From assembly GCF_000276665.1 (NCBI RefSeq), contig NW_004955428.1, positions 24,592,427 to 24,656,426 on the forward strand: 64,000 bases of DNA, given 5' to 3'. This DNA comes from Chinchilla lanigera (lineage: Eukaryota; Chordata; Mammalia; Rodentia; Chinchillidae). Under the pieces are notes generated by a model. The model saw only the letters and a list, made by a program, of their open reading frames with translations. It made no database searches and was not told the DNA's origin. How positions within the stretch are numbered: position 1 is the first letter of the stretch; every line of letters begins with the position of its first letter. Positions 59,841 to 64,000 of the stretch are shown here, one piece after another. The translations under genes and the position numbers were made by a program.

Positions 59841-60449
59841 ACATATTAAACACAGAAATCAGAAAATCAGAAGAAGCATGAAACCATAACATGTGAGGAA
59901 ACTCTGACAATTCCGAACATAAGCAAGCATGGACACAGAAGGCATGAAGAGTTTCAAAATGTGTTAGCCTTAAGAACCTGACATGAAAGAGAGTAGTTAT
60001 TCTTTATAGAGAAATAAATATTTTTTAGTAAATGGAGCAAATGGAATGAGATGCCTGAAGAAGTAGTAAGTTTCACAAACTTTTAAGTGTAACGAATAAT
60101 CTGAATTGGAGTTCTCCAGGAAAATCACAATGAAAAATTAAAATCTCATTGCTTTTTTCTTTCCATTTCTGAAGGACATGGCATTTAATAACAAGAGAAA
60201 TGAGACAGGGCAGGAGGGGGGTCTGTCGGCAGGAGGAAGGAGTGAGGAGGAGGAGGAGAAGCTACCCCTCGCTGGGCAGTGACAAGCAATGCTTGGGTAA
60301 TTACTTGTTGATTTGCCCATGTGCAGTTTTACATTTGTTCATTTTTTGAATTTATTCATTTATTTAATGATTATTTAATAAATCAACTCAAGGGAAGGCA
60401 TTTGTGAGTAGAACATTTAAAAAACCACAAACTTCTGAATAAGAAAGAA

Positions 60450-60545
60450 TGGTTTAGTGATGTAGCTCAGTGGTAGGGTGCTTAGCTTACCTTGTTTGTA
60501 GAGGTCCCTAGGATTGATCTGTAGCATCTCAAATAAATAAATATA
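60450..60545 (+). mobile_element. Old ID-type SINE
   Basis: Contains gtgatgtagctcagtggta and gggtgcttagcttaccttg, then gtccctaggattgatctgt and an (AAAT)n tail. Confidence 0.65.
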
Positions 60546-60664
60546 TAAATAAAAATGAAGAAGATAAAGTAATTTCCCCATTTCTAAACCATATTCTAGT
60601 CTATGGCCATACCATCCCGAATGCATCCAATCTCATCTAAATCATATTCTACCCTAACATATAT

Positions 60665-60681
60665 TTATGTGTGTGTGTGTA

Positions 60682-60722
<41 letters not shown>
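60665..60722. repeat. (TG)n/(TA)n microsatellite
   Basis: Mixed TG and TA dinucleotide run, with further degenerate copies to about 60770. Confidence 0.9.
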
Positions 60723-63155
60723 GTGGTATAAGTGTCTGTATATGTATATGAAATACAAACATACATGCACATCCACACATAAATCCAGTCAGATATACTT
60801 ATGTTTATGTATATATATCATAACAGCATATTATATATGAAGATATATAGATACCAGCAATTATATCTCCAATATAACAAACATACTCTGCCAAACCATT
60901 GCAAAGTGTGCAAAACAGAAATCTATCATTTTTGGAAATTCAGTCTTTTATCTTTTCCAAGCTCTTTCACTTCTAAAAGCAGTAAGTAAATACTTTCACT
61001 TTGTCTGTAGCATTTTATTCTTCACATTATGACACTTATACCACTTATGACCAAATTCTTTTATTCTGGTTACTTTACCATTCAACTTCTTCAATAAAAG
61101 TTTTATAGTAGGCATCTAATGAATTAGACTCCGTGGAAAGGAAAGTAAATTGGCCTGGTTCAAAACTTCGAAGATACAGTAATAAGTTGTACGGGTTTAT
61201 TGCAGACCTCTCTCTCCGTGCTCCGACAAAGGTACCGATTGCATTGTTTCCAAGTCTCCTTTACAACTGCTTTTAAAGGCAGAAACTGCTAAGATCTATT
61301 CTATCTGAATCACAGAAAACCGAGGATTCACATTGAAAACAAACAAAAACCGTATTTGACTCAGTAAGATAAGCACCATGGGAAATGTGATCAAGCGGGA
61401 CACGTTAAGACTGCATTTAGGCAGCATTTAAGAAAGCTGAAATCATGATTGAGCCAAGGAAAATGGGGAAGGTCACAGAAGTCCATTAATTCTTCATGAT
61501 AGTAGAACACTACCTAGACCATGACCCGTCAGACCAGGTCGAGGAGTTTTAAGGAACTCCGAAGTAGGAGCAGCGCCTAGGAAAAGCAGAATCTCAAAGA
61601 GCCCAAGAAAAGAAGCAGAACAGGACTGTAAAATGAGACGCTATACATTTCCAGCTGTTAAATTCTAGAAGGAAGCTATTGCCATCACTATTGTTTATCT
61701 TCCTGAGAAGATACCAGGGCTGCTGTTAGGGACCTGGTGCTCATGCGCAGTCATGCCGAGTAATTTGTTTTCACAAAACCTACAGTTCTGCGACACAGTT
61801 CTTGTTTTAGATTTACATGAGGAAAAAGAAACCAACTCACTTCATTAAACAGAAAACCAAATTTAAAAAAAGAAGAAAGTTTCAACATAGCATTTACATG
61901 ACTATGTAAATGACGTATATTAATTGGTACACTTCACACTCTCCCATACATAATTTATTAAGTAATAATTTTGAAGCTAATAATTTAATTTAAAAGAATT
62001 TTGAATGTCAATTAAGTGAAAAACACAAATGAAAAGTAGCTAAAAATGACTGGTTTTCCTCTTAATATATAGAAATCACATTTAAACAAGAAAACTAAAA
62101 TTAATCTGGGCAATTGAAATAGTATTTTCAACATGAATCACATGAACATCGCAGAGTGCCAGGAATAAACAAGAACTTTGAAGACAATAAATCATAGAGA
62201 AAATAATACATTTTGTTGGCAATATTATGCTGAGCATCACTTTTCCTAGTACTAAAAGCTGAAGTATATACCCCAAATAATGTCATTTTCTGTGACATCT
62301 ACATGCATATCAAAACGATTTTGTTTGTATGTGTTATATTCTACTGACTGATCTGTATATGATTAGAAAACATTTTTAATTTAGGCAGTCTCTATATTTT
62401 TATGCCAGTGTATGGTTACAGAAAATATAAATTTAACAAATTAGAGTTTATTCATCATGGTAAAAGCATTATTCTCTGATTGCATGTATTAGTTACTTTG
62501 TGTTTGAAAGGAGCTGTATCAAATTATTATCATGTCTTTTACTACTCATTTCTTCAGAAGGAATAATGATTTTCTTTTTAATATCACTCTGTAAACCACT
62601 ACTCACCTCTCAAGTAATACTAATTTTCTAAGTTCCTGTCCTTCATTTCCCAAGTGGATTTATACTGACCCTTTTAACAAGCATTAAATCAGATAACCTA
62701 TTTATCCACTTCTGTTGAATTAGCTGCAATCTCAATATGAAACTTAGTTCATCACTCCAGGTTTTAGTTTACACTTGTGCAAATATTCTTGTTCATCAAA
62801 AATGTTCTATCCTTGCTTGTTCTCAACACAATTCTAACATCACCATGTTTATTACATGAACATGTTGATCCTATAGGGGCTTTGCCTTATTTATGTAGAA
62901 ATTATTGTATATGCATGAATAAGCTTTAGAGATACCTTACTATTATCTCCCAATTTCTTCATGAATGCTATAATTTAAGTCATACTGTGCATGGAGGAAT
63001 TTTTTCCCATTATCACTTCTAAAGTGTTAGATTTCATTAAAGAAAAAATTCATTTTTCTCATAAAAGAGTTATGGAAATATTCTTTCCTGATAATGTGAT
63101 TGAATCTAAGGCCTTCATTCCCAATCCAACTAAGTTACATGCTCAAGCCTTTTAT

Positions 63156-63262
63156 TTTAAAACAAGATCCCACTAGGTCACCCAGGTAGGCTTGAACTCA
63201 TGATTCTCCTACCTCAGCCTCAAGAGTACTGGGGTTACTGACATGTGCCACCCAACCCAGCT
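63156..63262 (-). mobile_element. 7SL-derived SINE, no internal duplication
   Basis: Contains aaacaagatcccactaggt, 'cccaggtaggcttgaactc' and ctacctcagcctcaagagt, a reversed proto-B1/B1 monomer without the 29-base duplication. Confidence 0.7.
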
Positions 63263-63430
63263 TTGGAAATCTTTTAATTATTTTATATTTTGGTACTTTT
63301 TTGGTGGTTTTTCAAATTTCAATTGCTTTAGTTTCTTTCTCGGAGTTTATTTTAAATTGACAATTTTTAATTTAAAAAGTATAAAAATATTTTTGTTATA
63401 TAGAGCATGAAGTTTTAAAAATATGTATAT

Positions 63431-63510
63431 AAGCTGGGGATATAGTTGAGTGGCACAAGTGCCTCCCTGGCAAGCACAAGGTCCTGAGTTCAATTCCCAG
63501 TACCAAAAAA
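63431..63510 (+). mobile_element. ID-type SINE, diverged
   Basis: Contains agctggggatatagttgag, 'ctccctggcaagcacaagg' and tcctgagttcaattcccag plus an A-rich tail. Flanked by aatatgtatata and aatatttatata, a likely target-site duplication. Confidence 0.85.
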
Positions 63511-63559
63511 TAAAATATTTATATATTATACAATGGCGGAGCAGAGGCACTTATCATAT

Positions 63560-64000
63560 ACAATCTCACACTTTTATTATTTTTTTGGTGAAAACCCTCA
63601 AAATGTGTTCCCAGTGACATCTAAGAAAAATATATGTTAACTATAGTTATTGTATTGTATAGTAGATCTCTCAAATTTATTCCTCTTAATTAAAATTTTA
63701 CATCTTTATACCAATATCCCCCAGTCATTCTACCTTCAGACCTAAGTTGCTCCCATTATATTTTACTTTTATGAATTCAGGTTTTAAATTCCACATACAA
63801 ATCAAATCATATAGTATTAGTATTGCTGTTCCTGACATGCTTGATTTGATATAATATCCTTCAGTTTTAATCATGTTATTGAAAAAAGAGGATTTGTCTG
63901 AGTTCTTTACTTTGGAAATTAATCCCTTATCAAATGTATGATCTGTAGATATTCTATTGGTGTCTCTTCATTCTGTTGTGATTGTTGGCTACGTAGCAGC
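63560..64000 (-). mobile_element. Old L1 remnant: ORF2 end and 3' UTR
   Basis: On the + strand: 'gttaactatagttattgta', tccacatacaaatcaaatc and atatccttcagttttaatc are reversed L1M 3' UTR; ttaatcccttatcaaatgt, 'tgatctgtagatattctat' and tcattctgttgtgattgtt are reversed ORF2. It runs off the window. Confidence 0.65.

Larger units (their letters stand above)
44674..64000. other. Intergenic region downstream of NDST4
   Basis: AT-rich DNA without a supported gene. Repeats are listed separately. Stretches 44700-46180, 50270-51620, 52100-53370, 53490-55790 and 60550-63150 hold no element I can identify beyond simple repeats. Confidence 0.65.

Overview
The window is nuclear DNA from a mammal, almost certainly a rodent. 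The only gene I can support is the 3' half of a heparan-sulfate N-deacetylase/N-sulfotransferase, most likely NDST4 (NDST3 is the nearest alternative). Eight coding exons lie on the + strand between 8899 and 43948. They carry GT-AG introns, join in frame and encode the last 360 residues, including the complete sulfotransferase domain and the stop codon. The 5' exons and the promoter lie outside the window. A canonical AATAAA follows the stop by about 115 bases.

The rodent assignment rests on the interspersed repeats. There are many copies of a tRNA-like ID-type SINE, several with clean target-site duplications. There are B1 (7SL-derived) SINEs with the rodent 29-base internal duplication, and fused B1+ID composites. 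The ID family here differs from the rat/mouse, squirrel and kangaroo-rat forms as I remember them, so I do not name a genus.

Layout: 1-8898 is intron with an ID SINE, a Tigger/MER2 fossil, L2, MIR and L1 remnants and pyrimidine tracts. 8899-43948 holds the eight exons separated by introns of 1.3 to 15.3 kb filled with SINEs, L1, L2, MIR and MaLR LTR pieces. 43949-64000 is the 3' UTR followed by AT-rich intergenic DNA with no supported gene. It contains a hAT-type DNA transposon, an LTR that landed in an L2, and at 55.8-58.5 kb a nest of L1 elements inserted into one another.

I found no operon, CRISPR array, defence locus or other undescribed gene system. The features most worth a second look are the nested L1 complex with interleaved inverted repeats, the young ID-like SINE family ending in a perfect palindrome, an almost perfect 170-base tandem duplication, and a B1-ID composite shown by its target-site duplication to have inserted as one unit.
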